This document shows positions 1 through 7,506 of a stretch of 64,000 nucleotides of DNA, one piece after another. The stretch's first letter is position 1. Each line of letters opens with the position of its first letter. Origin of the DNA: Bacteroidales bacterium (GTDB taxonomy: Bacteria; Bacteroidota; Bacteroidia; Bacteroidales; UBA12077); NCBI GenBank assembly GCA_030637515.1, contig DAOWGM010000155.1:44633-108632 (forward strand), given 5' to 3'. Below the pieces are notes generated by a model that was given only the letters and a program-made list of their open reading frames with translations, made no database searches and was not told the origin of the DNA. A program made the translations under genes and the position numbers.

Positions 1-1
1 T

Positions 2-610
2 CCTGTTAAGGAAAATCTTCCTGAGTATTCTGTTTTAAATTACGGTGCAGAGTATTTCATTGAACGAATAGATAGCCTATCAAATAATGGAACCGGAGAA
101 AATTATGGTTTAGAACTTACTCTGGAAAGATTTTTGCAAAATAATTTCTACTTTTTAATTACTGCATCTCTTTACGAATCAACTTATAAAGGATACGACG
201 GAGTTAAAAGGAATACCGCGTTCAATGGAAATTTTGCAATAAATGCATTAGGAGGTTATGAAATTCCTATTAGAAAAACCAAAGCAATTTCGATTGGTCT
301 TAGAACAACATATGCTGGAGGAAGACCATATGTTCCCTATGATGTAAATGCTACTATAAATCATCAATCCGAAGTACTCGATTGGGATAATGCGTATGAT
401 ACACAACAAGATAATTATTTCAGAATAAACCTAAGAATTGGATTTAAACGAAATAAGCCCAAATTTAATGTTGAGCTTGCGATGGATTTACAATACAGAA
501 CAAATTACACCAGTGTTTATGAATACAGAATAGATCCATTAACAGGCAAAATATATCATAATTACGAAATGGCATTGTATCCAATGGCAAGTTATCGAAT
601 CCAATTTTAA
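2..610 (+). CDS. TonB-dependent outer-membrane receptor, C-terminal part
   Basis: The frame is open from base 2, so this is the 3' end of a larger gene. The ORF track starts it at an internal TTG (134), which is not a real start. The roughly 200 residues alternate polar and aromatic residues as beta-strands do, with short turns. They include the stretch ENYGLELTLERF and end in Phe (YRIQF), the usual C-terminal signal of outer-membrane barrels. This pattern is typical of the last strands of TonB-dependent receptors of Bacteroidota. Substrate and plug domain lie outside the window. No link to the downstream pigment cluster is evident. Confidence 0.8.
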   Translation, partial: PVKENLPEYSVLNYGAEYFIERIDSLSNNGTGENYGLELTLERFLQNNFYFLITASLYESTYKGYDGVKRNTAFNGNFAINALGGYEIPIRKTKAISIGLRTTYAGGRPYVPYDVNATINHQSEVLDWDNAYDTQQDNYFRINLRIGFKRNKPKFNVELAMDLQYRTNYTSVYEYRIDPLTGKIYHNYEMALYPMASYRIQF

Positions 611-744
611 GAGATTCTTATACTTTTAATCATTTAAAAATACATTTTACGAGCCACTCAGTAATACGAGCGATTTTCTTTTTCTTAATAAATCCGAAAC
701 TTTTTATATCTTCGCAAACATTAGAATTTGTATAGGTTTAATAT

Positions 745-2082
745 ATGAAAATACTCCTGATAAATACTCCCCGCTCACCACATAACATGATTCTTAAATC
801 GGCTCCAGAAGAAGCTAAAAAATATATTCATAAAAGACTCATTGGACCTCCATTAGGATTATTAACTGTTGCAAAAGCTGTTGAAGATCATGATGTTGTT
901 GTATTTGACACAAAAGGAGAATATGATTTACATCCTGACACACCACCTCTCGACAAACTGGTATTAAAATTGTTAAAAGAACATAAACCTGATGTTGTTG
1001 GAACAACTATAATTGCATCAGAATTTGATTATGCTATTGAAATATTACAGACGGTAAAATCATATAATCCGGAGATTTTAACAGTGGCAGGAGGATTGCA
1101 TGCAACAATTTCACCACATGACTTTACTGATAATGCTGTTGATCTTATTTTACCGGGACAATCGGCACATATTTTCCGAAATGTAATTGAAGCAAAAGAA
1201 AAAGGGGTCGCCTTTGAAAAAGTAAATGGAATTATTATTAATAATGATGGTGTACTAAATAAAACATCTCCCGCAACTGAATATGATTCAGCAGCCGACA
1301 GCTTTCTAATGCCTGACAGAAAACATCTCGAGAGATGGATTGAAACCTACAAAGTTGGAGGAAATCCTTTTCCATCTACTTATTTATTTACATCCTTAGG
1401 CTGCCCTTACAAATGTACTTTTTGCTCAATATGGTGCCAGTTTAACGGACAATACCTTAAACGAAATATTGAAAGCATTATTGATGAATTAAAACAGGTA
1501 GATGAATATCCTGTTGTACGTTTTGCCGATGCAAATACTATTGTTGATATAAACATGATCGACAAACTCTTTGATAGAATTAATGAGGAAAAAATTAATA
1601 AAACCTATGTAATGGATATCAGAACCGATACTGCGGTTAAATATCCAAAGCTCATAGAAAAACTTGCAAAAGCAGGATTAAAAGTTGTAATCTGTGGTTT
1701 TGAATCGTTCCGCGAAGAAGAACTTAAAAGATACAATAAGAGTTCTGATGCAAAATTAATACATGAGGCTATAAATATCTTTCATCAAAACGGAATTATG
1801 CTCCGTGGTAATTATGTTATTCCAAACGATTATGATGAAGATGATTTTAAAGCACTTTCAGATTATACATCATCACACAAAGTTAGCTACGCCGGATATA
1901 CTATCCTCACTCCTATGCCCGGAACTCCTTTTTATAAAGAAGTTGAAGATCAGATTATCGATTTCGATCTTACAAAATATAACTTCTTTAACAGTGTCTT
2001 GAAAACAAAATTACCACTGGAAAAGTTCTATGAGAATGTGGGTAAATTATGGCTCATAAAAAAAGGAACTGACGTAATTTAG
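745..2082 (+). CDS. Cobalamin-binding radical SAM protein (BchE-like)
   Basis: The 445-residue protein has an N-terminal B12-binding Rossmann half (about residues 1-150, with DVVGTTI and VAGGLHATISP) followed by a radical SAM core. The [4Fe-4S] cysteines are in GCPYKCTFC (CxxxCxxC, about residue 220). The C-terminal GTPFYKEV-type motif fits the Elp3/MiaB-like barrel. Such enzymes methylate, cyclise or rearrange unactivated carbons; the substrate cannot be read from sequence. It stands alone, about 2 kb from the minus-strand arm of the pigment cluster, which holds a second enzyme of this class. A functional tie is possible but unproven. ATG chosen; no clear ribosome binding site. A hairpin terminator follows. 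Confidence 0.85.
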   Translation: MKILLINTPRSPHNMILKSAPEEAKKYIHKRLIGPPLGLLTVAKAVEDHDVVVFDTKGEYDLHPDTPPLDKLVLKLLKEHKPDVVGTTIIASEFDYAIEILQTVKSYNPEILTVAGGLHATISPHDFTDNAVDLILPGQSAHIFRNVIEAKEKGVAFEKVNGIIINNDGVLNKTSPATEYDSAADSFLMPDRKHLERWIETYKVGGNPFPSTYLFTSLGCPYKCTFCSIWCQFNGQYLKRNIESIIDELKQVDEYPVVRFADANTIVDINMIDKLFDRINEEKINKTYVMDIRTDTAVKYPKLIEKLAKAGLKVVICGFESFREEELKRYNKSSDAKLIHEAINIFHQNGIMLRGNYVIPNDYDEDDFKALSDYTSSHKVSYAGYTILTPMPGTPFYKEVEDQIIDFDLTKYNFFNSVLKTKLPLEKFYENVGKLWLIKKGTDVI

Positions 2083-2098
2083 TTTCAGCTCCTTTTTC
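2058..2098. terminator. Bidirectional hairpin terminator
   Basis: AAAAAGGAxCTGA pairs with TCAGxTCCTTTTT around a 12-base loop. The stem is flanked by A and T runs, so it can act for the plus-strand radical SAM gene and the minus-strand lipoprotein gene that converge here. Confidence 0.6.
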
Positions 2099-2121
2099 CA
2101 ATATTTTTCTTTACTTAATTA

Positions 2122-2709
2122 TTAGTAAGCGTCCATTACATGGTCAATTTCACCTTTGTAAGAGCCAGTTACTTCTTTGCCATTATCTAATTGAAAAGTG
2201 TATTCAATTGTGTAAACTAAACCTGTTTTTGTAACATTCAATTCACCTCCGGTAACTTCCAGATAAGTTCCTATGTCTTCGTCGGAATCCATATCCACAT
2301 CAATCTCAACTGATGCATCGTAAAAATAATCTGAATCACCATCAAATGAATATTTATGTTCAGGAAGACTATCTGTTACCATATTTGCTTCAAGATATAT
2401 TTGCAACAAGTCTCCTTTCCCTGATATAATAGGGTCGCCATCATTTGCAACGTAAGTAATTGAAGAAGAATAAAATGACACTTCAAACTCTGTTACATTA
2501 TCTTCCATTTCCCCATAATTTAAGATCAATGCTTCAGGAGTTTCATATTCGTTTCCGTTATATATAAATAAGTTTTCTATGATCTCTTCTTCTACAATTT
2601 CTTCTTCAATTTCTTTAACTTCATCGACTTTTTCGCAAGACACATTTATTAAAGCTAAACCCAACAATATCATTAATAAAAGCTTGTTAAACTCAGTAAT
2701 TTTTCTCAT
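2122..2709 (-). CDS. Acidic lipoprotein of unknown function
   Basis: This is a 195-residue protein with a Lys/Arg-containing N-terminus, a hydrophobic stretch (LLLMILLGLALI) and a lipobox-like NVSC at about residue 25. It is therefore probably an outer-membrane or periplasmic lipoprotein. A Glu-rich linker (EIEEEIVEEEIIE) follows. The rest is acidic and beta-rich with a SFDGDSDYFYD stretch. I do not recognise the family. It converges with the radical SAM gene and shares its terminator. A possible -7 box (TATTTTTG on the minus strand, 2803-2810) lies 94 bases upstream of the ATG. Confidence 0.7.
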   Translation of the reverse strand: MRKITEFNKLLLMILLGLALINVSCEKVDEVKEIEEEIVEEEIIENLFIYNGNEYETPEALILNYGEMEDNVTEFEVSFYSSSITYVANDGDPIISGKGDLLQIYLEANMVTDSLPEHKYSFDGDSDYFYDASVEIDVDMDSDEDIGTYLEVTGGELNVTKTGLVYTIEYTFQLDNGKEVTGSYKGEIDHVMDAY

Positions 2710-2890
2710 TCTTTTTTTTTAATTTAGTAATGAATAATTAAGATTAAATTCTCAAAATAATTCTTTCACAAGCAATTTAATCCTGTTTTTAAAATTATTT
2801 GCCAAAAATATACTTTATATTCAAAGATTATAAAATCAATATCTCTTTTTTTATTAAATTAGCTTAATCAATAAAAAATGGAGGTATAAA

Positions 2891-3271
2891 ATGAAAAGTA
2901 AATTCAGAATTACAAGTACAATTACATTAGTATTCTTTCTTTTTCTTTCTCTTGGTAGTTTTGCCAATAAAACATCAGTAAAAATAGTTGCACCCGAAAC
3001 AGTAGATGCAGGAACAGAAGTAACAGTTAAAATTGAAGTTACACATATTGGAAATACAAAAGCTCATTATACCGATTGGGTTGTTGTAAAAGTAAATGGT
3101 GAAGAGTATAAAAAGTGGGAATACACAAAAGACAATTTACCAGACAATCAAAACTTTACATTAGAATTTAAAATTACAGCAAAAACTAATCTTGAAATTA
3201 TTGTAGAAGGAAATTGCAACAAGCATGGCTCAAAAGGAGAAGATAAAGTGAGTATTAAAGTTGAACAATAA
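2891..3271 (+). CDS. Exported superoxide reductase-like (desulfoferrodoxin family) protein
   Basis: The 126-residue protein has a signal peptide ending near SFAN and then one neelaredoxin/superoxide-reductase-like domain. Visible iron-site motifs are VTHIGNTKAHY (cf. the HPM...HY motif) and CNKHG near the C-terminus, giving two His from the middle, one Cys and one C-terminal His. The first His of the canonical N-terminal EKH motif is absent: the matching position reads NKTSVKI. It may therefore bind iron with fewer ligands or do something other than reduce superoxide. A good GGAGG precedes the ATG. It is followed at 50 bases by another exported protein, perhaps in one transcript. Confidence 0.75.
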   Translation: MKSKFRITSTITLVFFLFLSLGSFANKTSVKIVAPETVDAGTEVTVKIEVTHIGNTKAHYTDWVVVKVNGEEYKKWEYTKDNLPDNQNFTLEFKITAKTNLEIIVEGNCNKHGSKGEDKVSIKVEQ

Positions 3272-3323
3272 CACGATAATAATTAATTATATTTAAATAA
3301 AACCAACTATTAAAATTTAAATT

Positions 3324-3935
3324 ATGAAAATTATTAAAACTGTATTTGTTGCACTATTAGTGATGAGTATAACTGCTACGCAGGCTCAAAAAATCAAAGT
3401 TACTAAAGGTGATTTAGCATTTCTAAAAGGTCAGACTGAAGTATTATTAGAATATGATTACAGTAATATGGCTGTTGGTAAATTCGATAAAGAAGCTGAT
3501 TATGTTGCTAAAAAAACAGCTGAATATAATAAGAAGAATGCAGGTACTGGTGATGAGTGGGCTGTAAAATGGGAAGCAGACAGAGAAGGTCGATTCCACC
3601 CTAAATTTGAAGAATTATTGAATAATTACACTAAAAAAGCTGATTGTAATTTCGATCAAACAAATATTAAAGCTAAATACACATTAATTGTAAAAACAAC
3701 TTTTACTGAACCAGGATTCAATATTGGTATTGTGAAAAAAGATGCCATGATTAATCTTGAAGTAAAATTTGTTGAAACTGAGAATAAAGAAAATGTTTTA
3801 GCTGTTATTACACTGATAAACGTTCCAGGTCGTGGTATGGGAAATGATTATGATACTGGATACAGAATTCAAGAAGCATATGCAAAAGGGGGAAAATCTC
3901 TTGGAGCATACTTGGTTAAAAAAGCTTTTAAATAA
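3324..3935 (+). CDS. Exported protein of unknown function
   Basis: The 203-residue protein has a signal peptide (MKIIKTVFVALLVMSITATQAQ) with a typical AxA-Q cleavage site. The mature part is Lys-rich, has few cysteines and contains a DEWAVKWEADREGRFHP stretch followed by beta-rich sequence. It resembles conserved periplasmic or outer-membrane-associated proteins of Bacteroidota, but I cannot name a function. It probably shares a transcript with the superoxide-reductase-like gene 52 bases upstream and ends at a strong hairpin terminator. Confidence 0.7.
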   Translation: MKIIKTVFVALLVMSITATQAQKIKVTKGDLAFLKGQTEVLLEYDYSNMAVGKFDKEADYVAKKTAEYNKKNAGTGDEWAVKWEADREGRFHPKFEELLNNYTKKADCNFDQTNIKAKYTLIVKTTFTEPGFNIGIVKKDAMINLEVKFVETENKENVLAVITLINVPGRGMGNDYDTGYRIQEAYAKGGKSLGAYLVKKAFK

Positions 3936-3954
3936 TAATTTATAGCTTACATAA

Positions 3955-3988
3955 TAAAAAAGGGATCTTTTAAAGATTCCTTTTTCTA
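3955..3988 (+). terminator. Rho-independent terminator
   Basis: AAAAAGGGATCTTT and AAAGATTCCTTTTT form a near-perfect stem with a three-base loop, followed by T-rich DNA. It lies about 20 bases after the stop of the exported-protein gene. Confidence 0.75.
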
Positions 3989-4047
3989 TTTTATTTTATT
4001 TGTTTTCAGATCTACGAATATTTTTTCATTTTAAAATACTCCTGGAA

Positions 4048-4164
4048 TTATTGCCCGTTTAGCAGCCAGATAATCAGAAATTTACTCTTATACCATTTAT
4101 GATGATCTACTGCACAAGGAACTAAATTTATAAATGTCCAAACAAAGAAAGCTAAAAAAACCAC
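4048..4164 (-). CDS. Possible small membrane protein (38 aa) after the AT gene
   Basis: Too short for the ORF track. Just after the acyltransferase stop, one minus-strand frame stays open and encodes a hydrophobic peptide (VVFLAFFVWTFINL), a polar middle (VDHHKWYKSK) and a second hydrophobic end (FLIIWLLNGQ). Only a GTG is available as a start in frame, and no ribosome binding site is visible. The gap 3990-4193 otherwise holds nothing I recognise. It could be a real small membrane protein or the remnant of a longer gene. Confidence 0.25.
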   Translation of the reverse strand: MVFLAFFVWTFINLVPCAVDHHKWYKSKFLIIWLLNGQ

Positions 4165-4193
4165 TCTTAAATTATAACTTTTATACTTTTCAC

Positions 4194-5090
4194 TTATATT
4201 TTATGTACTAATTTCAGTTGATAATTACCGCAAATAAAACGAGATATTTTTTTCAAATCCTTTCCTGCCCCACATTCATAAAATTCAGTTACATTCTTTT
4301 CAATTATTATTTGCATCGTTCCAAACCAGTTAATTTTTCTTGTTAAGTTAAAAACCAACTCTTTTTTTAACTCAGCAGCTTCTGTAATTTCTCTTTGATC
4401 AAATGTTGAGATTATTGGACAACGTGGAGTTTTTATCTGTAAAGAATCTACAAATGAGGCAAATTCATCAGAATATTTCAACATATATTCAGAATGATAA
4501 GGTGTATTTACGGTTAATTCTGTCGTAGAAAGTGCTCCTTCATTCTTAGCTTCTCTTAGTATTTTTTTGATCTCCCTTTTTTTACCTGCAACAACTAAAG
4601 AATACTCATTATTGATATTAATTATTTCTGTTGTATGGTTCGTATTATTAATTAGAATATTAACATCATCTATTGATAATCCTATAATTGATCCCATTCC
4701 ATAATCTTCAGACACTCTTAATTCTTCGGTCAGATCAAATGCGGACTTAATAATTCTTATGCCATCAGAAAAAGAAATAGCTCCAGTAGAATATAAAGCA
4801 GCGTAAATACCCATGCTGTATCCAGCAACAAAATTTGGTTTTAGGTCCTTTAATAAAAGAATATCACTTATTGAACAACTAAAAATATAAGCAAGTAGCT
4901 GAGATAGAAATTCATTATTCTGGTATTCGTTGTTTTCGTAGGCAAATTCGGGTAAGTTATAGCCAATAAGCTCAGAAGCTTTATTAATATAGCTTGATAA
5001 ACTGAGATTATTTCTTTGTATAAAATCAAGCTCTTTACCGGTAAATTCAGTAATAAATGCAGGAAATACGAATGCTGTTTTATTACTCAT
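4194..5090 (-). CDS. Divergent FabD-like acyltransferase (discrete AT)
   Basis: This 298-residue protein has the FabD fold. The nucleophile elbow is AGYSMG (Ser about 92) and the catalytic His lies in NTPYHS (about 199), matching E. coli FabD Ser92 and His201. Two substrate residues differ. The N-terminal GQGSQ loop that supplies the oxyanion-hole Gln reads AFITE, and the malonate-binding Arg (FabD Arg117) aligns with Ala in KSAFDL. A non-malonyl substrate or acyl hydrolysis is therefore likely. ATG at 5090 is preferred to the GTG in the track. The gene overlaps the upstream phosphopantetheinyl transferase by 8 bases and follows an ACP, so the three form a translation-coupled set. Confidence 0.8.
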   Translation of the reverse strand: MSNKTAFVFPAFITEFTGKELDFIQRNNLSLSSYINKASELIGYNLPEFAYENNEYQNNEFLSQLLAYIFSCSISDILLLKDLKPNFVAGYSMGIYAALYSTGAISFSDGIRIIKSAFDLTEELRVSEDYGMGSIIGLSIDDVNILINNTNHTTEIININNEYSLVVAGKKREIKKILREAKNEGALSTTELTVNTPYHSEYMLKYSDEFASFVDSLQIKTPRCPIISTFDQREITEAAELKKELVFNLTRKINWFGTMQIIIEKNVTEFYECGAGKDLKKISRFICGNYQLKLVHKI

Positions 5091-5466
5091 CACCGTTCTT
5101 TTTTATTAACAAAACGCAGACAACTGCATATTTATCAGCTTGTTGAATATCAGCTTTAATATCTATTATTTTCAAATCATTAAATATGCCATCGATTTTT
5201 TTTGATGTATATATTTTAAAATCAGTTGGTCCTTCAAAAATGATTTCAACATCTTTAAAATCAAAATCGGAATTATTAAGTGCTTTATAAAAAGCTTCTT
5301 TAAAACAAAAGCCTTTTAAAAAGGCTTCTTTACCAAAAACTGAAAAATTTTCAATTTCTTTCGATGTAAAAAGATCATAAATAAGATCCGATAATATTCC
5401 GTTTTCGAAGTAATGCTTATCGAAACGATGAATTTCTTCAATATCGATTCCGCAACCGAATATCAT
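5083..5466 (-). CDS. AcpS-type 4'-phosphopantetheinyl transferase
   Basis: The enzyme transfers phosphopantetheine from CoA to the active Ser of ACPs. The 127-residue length fits AcpS. GCGIDIEEI carries the metal-binding Asp (residue 8), FTSKEI follows, and FKEAFYKAL carries the conserved Lys-Glu (56-57), so both metal ligands are present. It lies between an ACP gene upstream and the AT gene downstream, and probably primes the cluster's four ACPs. A second, degenerate homologue lies at 50050-50406. Confidence 0.88.
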   Translation of the reverse strand: MIFGCGIDIEEIHRFDKHYFENGILSDLIYDLFTSKEIENFSVFGKEAFLKGFCFKEAFYKALNNSDFDFKDVEIIFEGPTDFKIYTSKKIDGIFNDLKIIDIKADIQQADKYAVVCVLLIKKNGDE

Positions 5467-5477
5467 TTAAATCTATT

Positions 5478-5780
5478 TTATAAGTCTAAAATACTATTCT
5501 CATGTTCAATTATAAGCAATTGCATTTTAATTAATTCACCAATAGTTTTTACCGGATTTTTAACTGCATATTTGCCTATTGTTTTTAGTTCAATATTGAG
5601 ACTGTATTTCTTTTTAAAAATTTCTATTAGTTCAAGAAACATTAATGAATCGCCATCTAAATCACCAATAATATTAGAATTCTCCGATATTTCATCAATC
5701 TCCATTTCACATTCTTCAGCAAAAAATTCAAGAATCACTTCTTTTACTTCTTCGCGCATTTTATCAGTAATCTGAGCCAT
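5478..5780 (-). CDS. Acyl carrier protein
   Basis: The 100-residue protein is slightly longer than a typical ACP. The phosphopantetheine site is GDLDGDSLMFLELIE, with the Ser in DSL, in a four-helix pattern. It has a C-terminal extension (IEHENSILDL). Twelve bases separate it from the AcpS gene downstream. Its neighbours suggest it is the carrier loaded by the discrete AT. Confidence 0.88.
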   Translation of the reverse strand: MAQITDKMREEVKEVILEFFAEECEMEIDEISENSNIIGDLDGDSLMFLELIEIFKKKYSLNIELKTIGKYAVKNPVKTIGELIKMQLLIIEHENSILDL

Positions 5781-5789
5781 ATAATTTAT

Positions 5790-6167
5790 TTATTCTGTTA
5801 TCAATTTATTAACTTCTTCTTTTGAAATTTCCTTCCATTTCGGATTTTCAAACTTATCATTGTCAATGTCAAACTCAACTATATAGAACGACTCTTGATT
5901 AAAGGATAGTTTCGTTTTCTTATTAGGTGTATGCTCAATATAAATTAAACGTTTATAGTCTATTTCATATTTATCACAAAGTTCTTTAGCAAGTTTTGTG
6001 TTCCATTCTGTAATTGATGTACCTGGATTTTCATCAAATAAATCAGTTGCAATTACAATGGTTTCATCTTGTTTCTTTACAATTTTCAAACCACAAATTG
6101 ATGGAACATCCCACAAACCATTGAAATTATATATCTGATCCTGATATTTACTAATTTTTGATTCCAT
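5790..6167 (-). CDS. Conserved-looking small protein of unknown function
   Basis: The 125-residue soluble protein has no signal peptide or membrane segment. Features include GLWDVPSICGLKI near residue 20, an EWNTKLAKELCDKYEI helix and a charged C-terminus. I do not recognise a family. It sits between the radical SAM gene (13 bases) and the ACP gene (9 bases), so it is almost certainly co-expressed with them and may be an accessory of the radical SAM enzyme or the ACP. Confidence 0.65.
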   Translation of the reverse strand: MESKISKYQDQIYNFNGLWDVPSICGLKIVKKQDETIVIATDLFDENPGTSITEWNTKLAKELCDKYEIDYKRLIYIEHTPNKKTKLSFNQESFYIVEFDIDNDKFENPKWKEISKEEVNKLITE

Positions 6168-6180
6168 TTTTAAATATCAA

Positions 6181-7455
6181 TTAAGCAATTTTACTTTTTA
6201 CACTTTTACCAAAACTCATTTTTGATAAATCTTTTACTGGTTTTCTGAAAGTACCATCGTCAATCTCACGAGAAACTACTTTTTTCAAAAGCTTAAACAT
6301 TTTTTCTTCCTGTGTTTCATCTTTATAGAAAGTATCCCATGCATATTGATACATTTCTTGCAATCTTTCAGGGCTCATATGCTTTGGTTGATACACAACC
6401 TGACCGGCATTATAATCGTCCCAATTTTTATTAAAAATTCGGTCTTGTTTTATTAAATCATTATAAGCCTTAGTATGTGGGAATGGAGCCAATACTGTAA
6501 ACTCAGCTAAGTCAAGATCAATCTCTAATAAGAAATCTATTAATCTCTTAATATCATCTTCTGTCTGATTATCAAGACCTAACAAAATAGTTCCTTCAAC
6601 ACCAATACCATAATCATGATATCTTTTTACTCTTTCTCTTATATAATCAGAAGTATCGAATACTGCTTGATAAACATACCAAGCACCAGCCTGAGCAGCT
6701 AAATCCAGAACTTCCGGTTTATCTTCAATTGTATGACTACACCATTTCTTTTTTAACGGGATCATTGCCTTAAATAAATCTTTTTCCCATTGTGTATCTT
6801 GAGCTAAGGAGTTATCAACTATAAACAGTCTGTTATTATCGATGGTTTCTAGCTCTTCGATAGCCTTATCAATTGGTCTTGGACGAAAATTCCTACCTCC
6901 CAAATATGATACAGCACAAGGATAACAACTATATTTACAACCGCGCGAAGCATGAAATAAATCAACCATCTGCACTCCTTTATGATAGTATAGATCACGG
7001 TTGTAAATTTCTCTACGTGCCGGACCAACTATTTCAATCGGTGGTAAATCATTCATATGATTGTACACTTTTTTCAATTGACCATTTCTAAAATCTTGAA
7101 AAACCTGTTCTATATGCCCTTCAGCCTCACCAAGAAATACAGAATCAGCGTGAAGTATAGTTTCTTCGGCATGCAACATAGTAGAAATACCTCCAAAAAT
7201 TACTTTTTTACCTCTTTTTCTATACTCGTCTGCAATTGCCCAACCACTTTTAATCTGAGTAGTTAACAACATAGAGATACCTACAAAATCCACGTCATCA
7301 TCATAACGCATTTCTTCAAGATTCTGATCTATAAACTCTACCTCTACATCATCAGGAATAGTTGCTGCAAATACTGCTGCTCCGTGAGGTGGCAAATTAA
7401 AAGTTGTTTGCCCTTCCAGCTTTCTCCACTTTGGAAATATTAATTGAAATTTCAT
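6181..7455 (-). CDS. B12-binding radical SAM enzyme in the cluster's left arm
   Basis: The 424-residue protein begins with a B12-binding-like domain (LPPHGAAVFAATIP, VDFVGISMLL, VIFGGISTMLH). A radical SAM core follows, with cluster motif RGCKYSCYPC (CxxxCxxC, about residue 170). The later PFPHTKAY motif is typical of B12-dependent class B-like methylases and cyclases. It could methylate or ring-close the acyl chain; the exact reaction is unknown. It is within the minus-strand operon with ACPs, AT and sulfotransferase. A gap of about 50 bases separates it from the upstream sulfotransferase gene. Confidence 0.85.
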   Translation of the reverse strand: MKFQLIFPKWRKLEGQTTFNLPPHGAAVFAATIPDDVEVEFIDQNLEEMRYDDDVDFVGISMLLTTQIKSGWAIADEYRKRGKKVIFGGISTMLHAEETILHADSVFLGEAEGHIEQVFQDFRNGQLKKVYNHMNDLPPIEIVGPARREIYNRDLYYHKGVQMVDLFHASRGCKYSCYPCAVSYLGGRNFRPRPIDKAIEELETIDNNRLFIVDNSLAQDTQWEKDLFKAMIPLKKKWCSHTIEDKPEVLDLAAQAGAWYVYQAVFDTSDYIRERVKRYHDYGIGVEGTILLGLDNQTEDDIKRLIDFLLEIDLDLAEFTVLAPFPHTKAYNDLIKQDRIFNKNWDDYNAGQVVYQPKHMSPERLQEMYQYAWDTFYKDETQEEKMFKLLKKVVSREIDDGTFRKPVKDLSKMSFGKSVKSKIA

Positions 7456-7506
7456 ATGTTTTGTTTTGTCTGCTGTACAAGCTGATAAAATTATTAAAAA
7501 AAAATA

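Noticed and set aside
4048-5090. Programmed frameshift joining AT and the small hydrophobic frame
   Set aside because: The AT has a full-length fold and a normal stop, and no slippery sequence is seen at the junction.
5413-5775. 120-residue plus-strand ORF
   Set aside because: It lies wholly antisense to the ACP and AcpS genes, which have clear motifs; its Ser/Ile-rich translation is a shadow.
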